Assembly (NCBI GenBank): GCA_018825965.1
Contig: JAHKAA010000050.1
Coordinates: 216,346-280,345, forward strand
Direction: 5' to 3'
Length of the DNA: 64,000 bases
DNA from: Gammaproteobacteria bacterium
Lineage (GTDB): Bacteria; Pseudomonadota; Gammaproteobacteria; Enterobacterales; Alteromonadaceae
Shown: in pieces, positions 34,255 through 41,305 of the stretch
How positions within the stretch are numbered: the first letter of the stretch is position 1
Layout of the letters: each line of letters starts with the position of its first letter
Notes under the pieces: generated by a model
Databases searched by the model: none
Seen by the model: only the letters and a program-made list of their open reading frames with translations
What the model was told of the DNA's origin: nothing
Program-made: the position numbers and the translations under genes

Positions 34255-34275
34255 GTGGAGCCGGGGGGATTTGAA
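34253..34275. other. Attachment site, left copy of the 23-bp direct repeat
   Basis: TGGTGGAGCCGGGGGGATTT plus GAA, identical to 39300-39322, the 3' end of ssrA. The sequence diverges at once on both sides. This is the duplicated core produced by integration at the tmRNA 3' end. Confidence 0.92.
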
Positions 34276-34305
34276 TAGTTAGCTTTTTCTTTAAAATCAG
34301 ATAGT

Positions 34306-35058
34306 TTAAGCATCTTTGTCACTCTTTGGTTTAAATACTAACAAAACGTCATGACAATCTTGATCTACTTTATACCCGCCAACTCCTGCTTCAACAGCCC
34401 CTTGTTTGATAGCGAGGTAGTTTTCATTTGAGCTGACTATACCCCAGACAGTAAAATCTATCTCTAATTCAGGATCAACCTGTCCAATATATTTCATTAA
34501 CAACTGATTGAAAATGGACACTCTACCGTACTGAGGAAGTGTGTTCCCCCATAATTTTTGAGCGTAAGGTGTTTGATTGTTATCTGATACGACTAAATTC
34601 TTATGCAGAGCAATAAATCGGTATGCCTGAGTTGCAATTCGGTACTGCTGAAACTCTGGAATTATATATGCAGATCTAATTTGTACTGCTGAATTATCTG
34701 GTACTGGTAAATGAGGGTAATCCTCAAAACAAATATTCCCGATAAGCTCTTTATGTTGCTCTTGTAAACCGACTAAATTGTCTAGTTCGTCAAAGAGAGA
34801 TTCCGCTGTATGGGTTTGAGCTAAGTCTTTTATGGAATCAGTTACCCATTGCTCTTCAATTTGTGGGTAAGGGAAATGCCAAATTAAGAGTGCTCCGGAA
34901 TAATTTACTTTAGGGTAACCAGAAATAGGTACGGATAGTGAGTATTCGAAGGCCGCACCTGTTGTTATGTGCACAAACTTATATGAAGCAAGCTGCTCAT
35001 AATCAGAAGGATTTACTAACTCTAAGTTTTTTGGATATTCTTTGATTAAATTCGGCAT
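34306..35058 (-). CDS. Island cargo protein, 250 aa, unrecognised (possible GNAT-like fold)
   Basis: 250 aa with a good ribosome site (AAGGGA, 5 bases before ATG). I do not recognise a family. Segments with secondary-structure character: GALLIWHFPYPQIEEQWV, ESLFDELDNLVGLQEQHKEL, AVQIRSAYIIPEFQQYRIATQAYRFI, and NLVVSDNNQTPYAQKLWGN, which faintly recalls GNAT-like proteins of phages where an SD-x3-T/S and a downstream W recur. The last part ends in DVLLVFKPKSDKDA. No signal peptide or membrane helix. It is the last gene of the island, beside the left att site, where satellites often carry defence or counter-defence genes. Codons look more A/T-rich than in flanking housekeeping genes. Confidence 0.6.
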   Translation of the reverse strand: MPNLIKEYPKNLELVNPSDYEQLASYKFVHITTGAAFEYSLSVPISGYPKVNYSGALLIWHFPYPQIEEQWVTDSIKDLAQTHTAESLFDELDNLVGLQEQHKELIGNICFEDYPHLPVPDNSAVQIRSAYIIPEFQQYRIATQAYRFIALHKNLVVSDNNQTPYAQKLWGNTLPQYGRVSIFNQLLMKYIGQVDPELEIDFTVWGIVSSNENYLAIKQGAVEAGVGGYKVDQDCHDVLLVFKPKSDKDA

Positions 35059-35092
35059 TATTCCCTTGCAGCTTAAATTGATTTAGATGTTA

Positions 35093-35431
35093 TCAATAAT
35101 AAGATGCTGTAGGATAACGCTCTGTATCTAATGAAGCAACAGAACTCTTACGCTTTGCAAGGTGTTCTCTAATTTCCTTTTCAAGTAAACAGGAAACATT
35201 TTTCTCATCAGATGATAAATTAATAGAAAGGGATGAAGGCCGAACCGCAGCTTCTGCGATAACCTTTACTTGGCGTTTACTTTTATCAAAATCTGACTCA
35301 ACGATAATATAATAAGCCATGTTGGTTGAAGTTTTGAGGATGCGCGCATCTAAAGACTTTTGCAGCTGTTTGCTGTAAAAAGTACTTTCTCGACGTGACG
35401 AATTTACTGTGCTTTGACTTCTAGTCAACAT
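35093..35431 (-). CDS. Island cargo protein, 112 aa, unrecognised
   Basis: 112 aa from the ATG at 35431, with GAGGTG six bases upstream; a TTG at 35443 would add four residues. The N-terminal part is basic and Ser/Thr-rich (MLTRSQSTVNSSRRESTFYS), followed by AYYIIVESDFDKSKRQVKVIAEAA, a likely beta hairpin, and a charged helix CLLEKEIREHLAKRKSS. No known motif. It precedes the 250-aa gene by 34 bp, probably in one operon, and repeat-rich A/T DNA upstream may hold its promoter and operator. A small regulator or partner of the 250-aa protein is possible. Confidence 0.55.
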   Translation of the reverse strand: MLTRSQSTVNSSRRESTFYSKQLQKSLDARILKTSTNMAYYIIVESDFDKSKRQVKVIAEAAVRPSSLSINLSSDEKNVSCLLEKEIREHLAKRKSSVASLDTERYPTASYY

Positions 35432-35445
35432 GGTACACCTCAAAT

Positions 35446-35507
35446 GTTACTTAAAACGTAACTGTAACTTCTCCATTTAGCAGCCAGCGCTAAAAGTTAC
35501 CTTAAAA
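35446..35507. promoter_or_regulatory. Repeated GTTAC motifs upstream of the island cargo operon
   Basis: GTTACTTAAAACGTAAC (35446-35462) is a GTTAC-N7-GTAAC inverted repeat; GTAAC of its right arm overlaps another GTAACTGTAAC. A second GTTAC-CTTAAAA copy lies at 35496-35507 in the same orientation. Such paired sites between int and cargo look like operators of a phage-type regulator or integrase arm sites. Confidence 0.45.
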
Positions 35508-35606
35508 ATTAGTCTAACATTTTTTTGAAAAAAATACAGATAAACTGTATGAATGTAAACACACAGCGTTTAATTACAACGAAATAGAAGGCGTTGACGA
35601 CCAGCG

Positions 35607-36695
35607 TTAATCAATCCATCGCGCGTACACTTTCCTGATCATCCCCCAGTCCTTATGTCCCATTTGCTTGGCTATCCATGACGGATCTTCTTTGGCCGTT
35701 AGCATGGTTGAAGCGTATGTATGGCGGCAGGTATAGAGGCATCGGTATTTAACGCCTGCTTGTTTAACTGCCGGATGCCAGTAGCGTTCCCTTGGGTAGC
35801 CGTCATCAGTCCAAGGTTGCATAGAACGAGGATCTAAAAAGACTCTGGCGTCTGGATCTTGGCTAGGGTGGTAGCCATAAATAGCGCGAAGCACAGCCAT
35901 TGCATCAGGGTGAAGCTGATGTGTTCGAACTGAACTCATAGTTTTGGGTATAGCCTTTTTACCATTAACTATGGTGTGTCTGATGTAAATACGGCCTTTA
36001 TCAAAATCGACATCTTGCCAACGTAATCCCAGCTGTTCGCCAGTACGAAGGCCAGTCCAGAATGCAAAGGTATAAAAGTCTCTTGCTGGTCCTTGGGGCA
36101 GGGCGCTTAAAATTGCTTCCCTCTCTTGCGGGTTAAATGGCTCAGGCTCTTTCGCTCGTCTTGGTGCAACTCGGCATCTGTCCATTGGGTTTTTATCTAT
36201 AATTTCATCGTATACCAGCTCTTTAAATATCAGGCTGAGGATAGAGCGAACTTCATTTAGGGTTTTTGGGGATATAGTTGTTTTCGCTGCCCAATCGTTA
36301 AAAGCAGAGGGCTTAAAATCAAAGGCTGTGATATTGCCAAAGTTCGGCAGAATATGAGTTTTAACTTTGCTCCAATAGCCTCGGTAAGTGCTGGCCGCCC
36401 AGTTCTTAGAATGGCGTCGAAACCAATCATCAGAAGCCTTTTCTATGGTGATGTAAGAGGCTTTATTGTTTGAAAACTTATAGGCGTTAGCGCTTTCTGG
36501 AAAATGCCTGGCGTAATCAAACTGGCCCATATCTATCTCATATTGGATTATATCCTTTTTACGAGCCGCTTCTTGTAACCTACTTTTGGTTGGAATTGCT
36601 CTGATCGTTTCACGGCAGCGTTCGCCGCGATACATAAACTCAATTCGGAATGAGCCAGTGCCAGCATGAATGCCTTTGTATTCGGTTTTTTTCAT
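35607..36695 (-). CDS. int: Tyrosine integrase of the ssrA island
   Basis: 362 aa. The N-terminal arm-binding part (GIHAGTGSFRIEFMYRGERC) resembles DUF3596; the core-binding domain spans about 80-170. Catalytic residues are visible: Arg217 in GLRTGEQLGLRW, Arg324-His325 in LYTCRHTYAS (Tyr replaces the first His of box II, as in many phage integrases), His347 in QMGHKDW and Tyr357 near the end. It catalyses recombination between attP and the ssrA 3' end. It starts 3 bp after the Xis-like gene, so excision and integration functions are co-expressed. The gene looks intact. Confidence 0.95.
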   Translation of the reverse strand: MKKTEYKGIHAGTGSFRIEFMYRGERCRETIRAIPTKSRLQEAARKKDIIQYEIDMGQFDYARHFPESANAYKFSNNKASYITIEKASDDWFRRHSKNWAASTYRGYWSKVKTHILPNFGNITAFDFKPSAFNDWAAKTTISPKTLNEVRSILSLIFKELVYDEIIDKNPMDRCRVAPRRAKEPEPFNPQEREAILSALPQGPARDFYTFAFWTGLRTGEQLGLRWQDVDFDKGRIYIRHTIVNGKKAIPKTMSSVRTHQLHPDAMAVLRAIYGYHPSQDPDARVFLDPRSMQPWTDDGYPRERYWHPAVKQAGVKYRCLYTCRHTYASTMLTAKEDPSWIAKQMGHKDWGMIRKVYARWID

Positions 36696-36698
36696 GCG

Positions 36699-36899
36699 TC
36701 AGGCTCCAACATCAACCCAGCGCTGAAATGCGACCAAATCTATGTAAATCCGGCCTTGGCGTTTTTTCCAGTGAATATCCATTCTAAGTATGCCGCGAAC
36801 ACGTAGAGCGTTAAGTGAATCTTTGGTTAGGCCGACCAGTTCAGCGCATTTATCCAGTGTCACCCATCTGATTTCGTGGTCTGAAATCGCTTTATTCAT
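36699..36899 (-). CDS. Excisionase-like small HTH protein
   Basis: 66 aa from the ATG at 36899, with GGAG six bases upstream. Sequence WVTLDKCAELVGLTKDSLNALR is a winged-helix/MerR-type HTH; RMDIHWKKRQGRIYIDLVAFQRWV is the wing and end typical of Xis proteins next to tyrosine integrases. It should bend attachment-site DNA and favour excision, or regulate int. The same frame stays open to 37337, but the upstream 146 codons are not protein-like, so I use the internal start. Confidence 0.78.
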   Translation of the reverse strand: MNKAISDHEIRWVTLDKCAELVGLTKDSLNALRVRGILRMDIHWKKRQGRIYIDLVAFQRWVDVGA

Positions 36900-37333
36900 T
36901 ATGAACTCCGATGAACAGCATAGGTAAGCGCCTAAGCTATTCAGAAAAAATTGGGATAGCCGAACGCAAGGCAAAAGCCTCGGGATCGAGTGTAAAAAGT
37001 TCTTGGGATGAATTAAGGCGCTGAGAATTAGTAGTTTGATTAAATGCGTGGCCAGTGCAAAAGCGCCGATAATATTATGGGTGGCCGTGGCATACATGCC
37101 TTGCTTTGAGAAGCTATTAGGTGCCTGACTCGTGCACTTTAAGTATTGGGTTTGTTTGAATGACCCCGCCCTGTTTGGTGCTCTCGCTTTAAGCCTGTCT
37201 GCTTTGAGACAATGGCCGAAGATCTGTGGATCCGTGGGCAATTTCGGGGAAACCGCAGCAGCAAGATAGATCAGCCGAACTAGCCGCGTCAACAGATAAA
37301 TGAAACATTGTGTTATCGCTGTGACTGGATAAA
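36900..37333. other. Island region without a confident gene
   Basis: 434 bp between the Xis-like and 80-aa genes. One frame is open across it and linked by ATGA to the 80-aa gene, but its composition is not protein-like. It holds short hairpins (GGCAT-AC-ATGCC near 37090) and a repeated AAGCTATT (about 36933 and 37112). It may contain a promoter, a small RNA or the Rep nick site; none is demonstrated. Confidence 0.45.
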
Positions 37334-37576
37334 TCATTCCTGTATCACTCTGTATTGCTTGTTAAATTCCCTTTTGGTGAATTGGGTTACATGGTCAACA
37401 AACTTAATCACCATTTCTACTTCGTCGTTCAGAGTCAGTACGCCAACTATCAGACCAATGTTTTCTGGTTGATAGTGCTGGCTGCGGTTTTGCTTGATCA
37501 CGGTCAGGTTTAACAGTGCCACTACTTCTTCGATGGTGAAGCCTGCCATTGGGTTTATTGCTTTTATCTGGTTCAT
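37334..37576 (-). CDS. Island protein, 80 aa, downstream of rep
   Basis: 80 aa: MNQIKAINPMAGFTIEEVVA, then a hydrophobic-rich middle GLIVGVLTLNDEVEMVIKFVDHV and a basic end. GGA lies 8 bases before the ATG. It starts 20 bp after the rep stop, so it is probably co-transcribed with rep. No family recognised; size and place suggest a replication accessory or regulator. Confidence 0.6.
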   Translation of the reverse strand: MNQIKAINPMAGFTIEEVVALLNLTVIKQNRSQHYQPENIGLIVGVLTLNDEVEMVIKFVDHVTQFTKREFNKQYRVIQE

Positions 37577-37596
37577 TTTTTTGTCCGTACAGTTAT

Positions 37597-39225
37597 TTAC
37601 ACAAGTCCAAGGGAAGCCCCCCCAACCACACAGCAGGTCCCCCCTTGCAGGGACCCCCCGCTATGCGTTTGGGGCGGCGCCTGTATGAGTTTCCATCTGG
37701 TTCGCGGCACCATCAAAGAGCCACCTATGTAGGCAATGCCCTGAATAACTGGCTTCTTAGCCTCTCGGTATTTATTGGTTGCTGTCAAAACGATTTCGCC
37801 AGTGTTGAAGTCGATTTCTTCGTTTTGCTGGACTTCGTAATATGGAGCTAACAGGTGCTGATTCTTCGGGGTTCCGACAGCATTCATAGCAATACAGTAG
37901 GCCGCCCAGTTTGCTGAATCGGCTGCGTGGTAAGCGTTATTGATTTCTGGCTCGGGATTATCACAGTGTTTTAAGCGGCGTAGTTCTCGCCATACAGTCA
38001 CACTGGGGCCACCGATTTGCTGGAATTGCCGGATACTGCTGCTTTTGGCCCATGCGTTAATACGCTGGGATGCCTCTATAGCGTCGTTACCAAAGGTATC
38101 TTTGCCGACAGCAAAGCCATCAATACTTTTTGCTATGTATTTGGCTATATAGCCAGCGGCAGTGCCTTTGCTTGGGTCAATATCGACAAAATTCACTCTG
38201 TACTTTTGAGCACCTTTTTCGTTTGGGCTATCCAGCAAAGCGTAATGGCTAACAATACGCTTGAAGTTGCTTAACTGCTCTGGCGGCATAAACAGCAGTA
38301 AGTGCCAGTGTGGTGTGCCGTCATGGTGCGGCTCGACAACTCGGAAACCATAGGGCGATATTTGCTCGCGGCCAAGCTTGGCACGGATCAGTTGCCAAAC
38401 GTGGTTTAAGTAATTCTGAGCCTCTTTGATGGGTGTGCCGTCATAGTTTTCATTAGGTAAGCCCGATGCTCTGGTAGCGTGCATCCGTGACGGTGTAGTG
38501 ATAGTGACAAAGGCGGCACTATGGTCTGAATGCTGTGCAACTTCTTCAAAGCCCCTGATCCTGACCATAAGTTCATGCCTGCGGATAATAGGGTTTGCAA
38601 CGGTGTGGGCTGTCACTTCTGACAATGGAATGGTTAAGCCTTCGTCATTGGTTAAATAGGTATTTTCCAGATACTGCTGGCTTTGCTGTAGGTTGAACTG
38701 GTGGCGTTTGACGCTGACATCACCGCAATAAATGGCATGACGTTTAGAGACAAAACCCATAGCGCGTTCAATTTGAGATACACACTCAGCGGTTTTACGC
38801 CGGATTCGGCGCAGCCAGAATTTAGAATCGGTCAGGCGGTGGATTGCTTCTTCTTTGTTGTAATGCAGTTGACCCAATTGGTAATGCTTGAACAGGGCCT
38901 GCATTTGTTGCAGGGCAAACTTATCAGAACCGAAGTTTTTACAGAGGTCGGCTTTTTGCAGGGCAAATTTACGGAGTAAGGCAGGTTCAGCGCTAAAGTC
39001 TAAATCGTCAATTACCAGCGACTGGTGAATAGTGTTCAGGATATGTTTAGCGTTATTGAGTTCAAAAACGTGTTGGCTTTCGATGTATTTCGCCAGAATA
39101 CGGCGGCTAATGTCTGAGCCTATCGAAGCAAATTCTTTTTGGAAGTTGGCACCAGAATGACAAAAGTTGGCATCAGAACGACAATAACATGACCATTCGG
39201 GCCTATCATTGACCAGACTGTTCAC
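37597..39225 (-). CDS. Rolling-circle replication initiator, HUH endonuclease of the phage P2 gpA family
   Basis: 542 aa. Motif 2 is PHWHLLLFM (His306, His308) which binds the metal; motif 3 is YIAKYIAKS with paired Tyr359 and Tyr363 spaced as in P2 gpA. VTITTPSRMHA near 240 and WQLIRAKL with GFRVVEPHHDGTPHWH fit the same family. It would nick one strand at the element origin and drive rolling-circle replication after excision. The start is uncertain: the first 30 residues contain a 7-residue tandem repeat (CRSDANF/CHSGANF). The Gly-rich C-terminal tail is atypical and may be junction sequence. Confidence 0.92.
   Translation of the reverse strand: MNSLVNDRPEWSCYCRSDANFCHSGANFQKEFASIGSDISRRILAKYIESQHVFELNNAKHILNTIHQSLVIDDLDFSAEPALLRKFALQKADLCKNFGSDKFALQQMQALFKHYQLGQLHYNKEEAIHRLTDSKFWLRRIRRKTAECVSQIERAMGFVSKRHAIYCGDVSVKRHQFNLQQSQQYLENTYLTNDEGLTIPLSEVTAHTVANPIIRRHELMVRIRGFEEVAQHSDHSAAFVTITTPSRMHATRASGLPNENYDGTPIKEAQNYLNHVWQLIRAKLGREQISPYGFRVVEPHHDGTPHWHLLLFMPPEQLSNFKRIVSHYALLDSPNEKGAQKYRVNFVDIDPSKGTAAGYIAKYIAKSIDGFAVGKDTFGNDAIEASQRINAWAKSSSIRQFQQIGGPSVTVWRELRRLKHCDNPEPEINNAYHAADSANWAAYCIAMNAVGTPKNQHLLAPYYEVQQNEEIDFNTGEIVLTATNKYREAKKPVIQGIAYIGGSLMVPRTRWKLIQAPPQTHSGGSLQGGTCCVVGGASLGLV
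39143..39184. repeat. Two tandem 21-bp repeats at the 5' end of rep
   Basis: AAGTTGGCACCAGAATGACAA (39143 on) is followed directly by a copy with two base changes (39164-39184). In frame it makes a 7-residue repeat in Rep; it could instead be an iteron or regulatory site if rep starts downstream. Confidence 0.75.
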
Positions 39226-39269
39226 TGAGTGGAAGAGTTTTAAGCTATTGTTTTTAAGGGAAAATCGAG

Positions 39270-39292
39270 GAGCGGCGCTGTTTACGCCGCTC
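39270..39292 (-). terminator. Island-borne hairpin directly after ssrA
   Basis: GAGCGGCG (39270-39277), loop, CGCCGCTC (39285-39292), then on the minus strand CTCGATTTTCC. It lies 8 bp after the tmRNA 3' end and inside the island, so it can replace the native terminator now at 34211-34254. Confidence 0.75.
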
Positions 39293-39299
39293 TCGTAGG

Positions 39300-39322
39300 T
39301 GGTGGAGCCGGGGGGATTTGAA
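39300..39322. other. Attachment site, right copy, within the ssrA 3' end
   Basis: Identical to 34253-34275. It covers the acceptor stem and T-arm side of the tmRNA, so integration keeps ssrA whole, including the encoded CCA (39300-39302). Confidence 0.92.
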
Positions 39323-39659
39323 CCCCCGTCCGAAAAACCTAGATCGTCGGTACTACATGCTTATCCAGTTATTTAGTTAACCCTATGAGCGCCAGCTGGC
39401 AGGCTATCGTCGGGCGAGTCTGATTGGTTTTAGCATCTTGGCTCCAGACAAAGCCGCCATGCGATCCTATTAGGGGTGATCTTCCAGAGTCTCAGCTTAT
39501 AGGCATGCGTGAGGGGAAGAGCGCTCTACTGCTTATTAGGCAGCGAGTGCGTATGTTTCGTCGTTTGCGACTACTTTTTTGCGGCTTTTTTACGAGGCCT
39601 ACCGCACCTCGGCATGCACCTAAGAGTTCGTGAATCCCGTCGAATCCAGTATCGGCCCC
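39300..39659 (-). ncRNA. ssrA: Transfer-messenger RNA (tmRNA)
   Basis: About 360 nt on the minus strand. The 5' end reads GGGGCCGATACTGGATTCGA and the 3' end has the T-arm and acceptor GGTTCAAATCC-type block ending in CCA (here TTCAAATCCCCCCGGCTCCA). The tag frame runs 39568 to 39536 and encodes ANDETYALAA before TAA, a close relative of the E. coli ANDENYALAA. It rescues stalled ribosomes together with SmpB, whose gene lies upstream on the same strand. The gene remains intact although a 5-kb element is inserted at its 3' end. Confidence 0.96.
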
Positions 39660-39698
39660 GAATTCTTTAGTACTTCTGAACACTTCTGTGTTGAGCGC

Positions 39699-39727
39699 AT
39701 TCTACGCTCTGCAGTTCAACGCGGCAA
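39699..39727 (-). promoter_or_regulatory. ssrA promoter
   Basis: On the minus strand TTGCCG (39722-39727), 17 bp, TAGAAT (39699-39704). It would start about 30 nt before the mature 5' end, consistent with RNase P processing. Confidence 0.75.
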
Positions 39728-39827
39728 GGTAAGAACTGGTCTTTTCTTGCTGTGTTTGGCTGTTATTACTCTATATGGTGATGAATTGAACAATCTCAAG
39801 GCCTGGTTGATAAGAACCCGGGCTTGA

Positions 39828-40310
39828 TTATCTTTTGCTGTGCTTCATCATGCGTTCTTTTTCACGCGACCAGTCTCTGTCTTTGATATCGTCACGTTTA
39901 TCAAAGTGCTTTTTACCTTTGGCCAGATGGAATTCCAGTTTCACCCAACAGGCTTTCCAGTACATGGACGTGGCTATTAAAGTGTAACCGTCCTGCTCTT
40001 TTTTACCGACTAGTTTGTTCAGTTCACGTTTGTTCAGCAACAGCTTGCGGGAGCGCTCTGGATCACAGACTACATGAGAGGACGCACTATGCAGCGCCTG
40101 AATTTGTGCACCAATTAAAAAAGCTTCGCCATCTTTGAGAATGACGTACGAGTCGGACAAATTCACTTTGCCTTCGCGGATACTTTTTATTTCCCAGCCT
40201 TGCAGGCACATACCTGCTTCAAATCTTTCTTCCAGGAAATAATCGTGTCGTGCTTTTCTGTTCTGGGCTATGGTGCCGCCCTGATTTTTGTTGTTTTGTT
40301 TTTTGCTCAT
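39828..40310 (-). CDS. smpB: SsrA-binding protein SmpB
   Basis: 160 aa from the ATG at 40310 (MSKKQNNKNQGG); the upstream extension overlaps the divergent ratA region. Motifs: IAQNRKARHDYFLEERFEAG, LQGWEIKSIREGKVNLSDSYV, and the basic tail DKRDDIKDRDWSREKERMMK that enters the ribosomal decoding centre. It binds tmRNA and brings it to stalled ribosomes. smpB next to ssrA is a common order. Divergent from ratA with about 120 bp between starts. Confidence 0.98.
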   Translation of the reverse strand: MSKKQNNKNQGGTIAQNRKARHDYFLEERFEAGMCLQGWEIKSIREGKVNLSDSYVILKDGEAFLIGAQIQALHSASSHVVCDPERSRKLLLNKRELNKLVGKKEQDGYTLIATSMYWKACWVKLEFHLAKGKKHFDKRDDIKDRDWSREKERMMKHSKR

Positions 40311-40431
40311 CTTTGCTAAACGAATTAACTCTGTAAAAGCCAAGGAATTTTATGGCAAAAGGCTTGCGCCTGGGACATTGAGGCTACGGCCAGATCTGTT
40401 ACAATCGCCGCCTGCATTAAGGGGAGAGAGT

Positions 40432-40875
40432 ATGCCACAAATTGAGCGCAGCGCACTGGTTTTTTACAGCGCGCGCCAGATGTTTGAGCTGGTGAACGAC
40501 GTACCACGTTATCCGGAATTTTTACCCGGTTGTGCCAAAGCTGAAATTTTGCAGCAATCTTCTGAGCAAATGCTGGCCAGATTGCAGGTGAAAAAAGCCG
40601 GCATCAGTCAGGAGTTCACTACCCGTAATACGCTGGTGACAGATTCGCAAATTCAGATGCAACTGGAATCCGGCCCTTTTAAAGCTTTATCCGGCGGCTG
40701 GACCTTTATTCCATTGAGTGATGAAGCCTGCAAAGTAGTGCTGGCCTTGGATTTTGAATTTTCCAACAAAATAGTTGAATTTGCTTTTGGCAAAATTTTT
40801 AATGAATTAACAGCGGCTATGGTGGGTGCTTTTACACAAAGGGCCAAACAGGTATACGGAGAACAACATGGCTGA
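40432..40875 (+). CDS. ratA: RatA-like START-domain protein (YfjG/Coq10 family)
   Basis: 147 aa from the ATG at 40432 behind GGGGAGAG. PQIERSALVFYSARQMFELVNDVPRYPEFLPGC and the final helix region FGKIFNELTAAMVGAFTQRAKQVYG are family-typical. Members are called RatA toxin in E. coli (blocks 70S assembly) and Coq10-like lipid/ubiquinone binders elsewhere; the cellular role here is open. The smpB-ratA-ratB-bamE arrangement is conserved. It overlaps ratB by 8 bp. Confidence 0.9.
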   Translation: MPQIERSALVFYSARQMFELVNDVPRYPEFLPGCAKAEILQQSSEQMLARLQVKKAGISQEFTTRNTLVTDSQIQMQLESGPFKALSGGWTFIPLSDEACKVVLALDFEFSNKIVEFAFGKIFNELTAAMVGAFTQRAKQVYGEQHG

Positions 40876-41233
40876 AACTAAAGCTGTGGAATTGGCTTAT
40901 GCCACACCAGACAAACAAAGTTTGTTGAGTTTAACTGTGGATGCTGCTGCTACTGTGGAACAGATTATTCAGCAGTCTGGCATTTTATCCAGTCATGCAG
41001 AAATTGATTTAAGTCAGAATAAAGTGGGGATTTGGAGCCGTACCTGCAAGTTAAACGAAGTACCAAAAGCAGGTGATCGGATTGAGATTTACCGGCCTTT
41101 AATTGCCGATCCTAAAGATATGCGTCGTCGTCGTGCTGAAAAAGCCAAAGATGAAGGCAGAGCCAATAAAACGACAGGTGGCAGGCCACAACAAGGTCAG
41201 AATCTTGATGCTGAACCACAATCTGATAGCTGA
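40868..41233 (+). CDS. ratB: RnfH/RatB-family ubiquitin-fold protein
   Basis: 121 aa from the ATG at 40868, overlapping the end of ratA. VELAYATPDKQSLLSLTV, IWSRTCKLNEVPKAGDRIEIYRPLIADPKDMRRRRA is the diagnostic block of the RnfH family (beta-grasp fold). The tail is charged and Gln-rich. Function is uncertain; it is always found with ratA. A palindromic repeat follows before bamE. Confidence 0.92.
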   Translation: MAETKAVELAYATPDKQSLLSLTVDAAATVEQIIQQSGILSSHAEIDLSQNKVGIWSRTCKLNEVPKAGDRIEIYRPLIADPKDMRRRRAEKAKDEGRANKTTGGRPQQGQNLDAEPQSDS

Positions 41234-41270
41234 GTAATAAGCAGAACGATGACACCTAAATAACGATGAA

Positions 41271-41294
41271 GGGTCAGAGCTGAGGCTCTGACCC
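41271..41294. repeat. Dispersed palindrome GGGTCAGAGC, copy 2
   Basis: GGGTCAGAGC (41271-41280), loop TGAG, GCTCTGACCC (41285-41294), between convergent ratB and bamE. Same stem as copy 1 at 10376-10399. Confidence 0.75.
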
Positions 41295-41305
41295 TGAACA
41301 TAAAG

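Larger units (their letters stand above)
34253..39322 (-). mobile_element. 5.05-kb integrative element in ssrA (rolling-circle Rep, Xis, Int, two cargo ORFs)
   Basis: Bounded by a 23-bp perfect direct repeat, the right copy being the living ssrA 3' end. Gene order in transcription direction: rep (HUH, P2 gpA type), 80-aa ORF, Xis-like HTH, tyrosine integrase, 113-aa ORF, 250-aa ORF. All are on the minus strand, as is ssrA. There are no capsid, tail, lysis, relaxase or conjugation genes. The A/T-rich cargo differs in look from the host. The outline fits a minimal phage satellite or a self-replicating integrative element that borrows a helper for transfer; this is inference. Integrase, att sites and Rep look intact, so it may be active. 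Confidence 0.88.

Noticed and set aside
36699..37337. A 212-aa gene covering the Xis-like protein and the region upstream
   Set aside because: Only the last 66 codons look like protein and they have their own start and ribosome site; the rest has random composition, although the ATGA overlap with the 80-aa gene leaves some doubt.
39226..39299. Second tRNA at the island right edge
   Set aside because: The GGTGGAGCCGGGGGGATTTG block looks like a tRNA end but continues into tmRNA with a tag frame and the ssrA 5' end, so it is ssrA.
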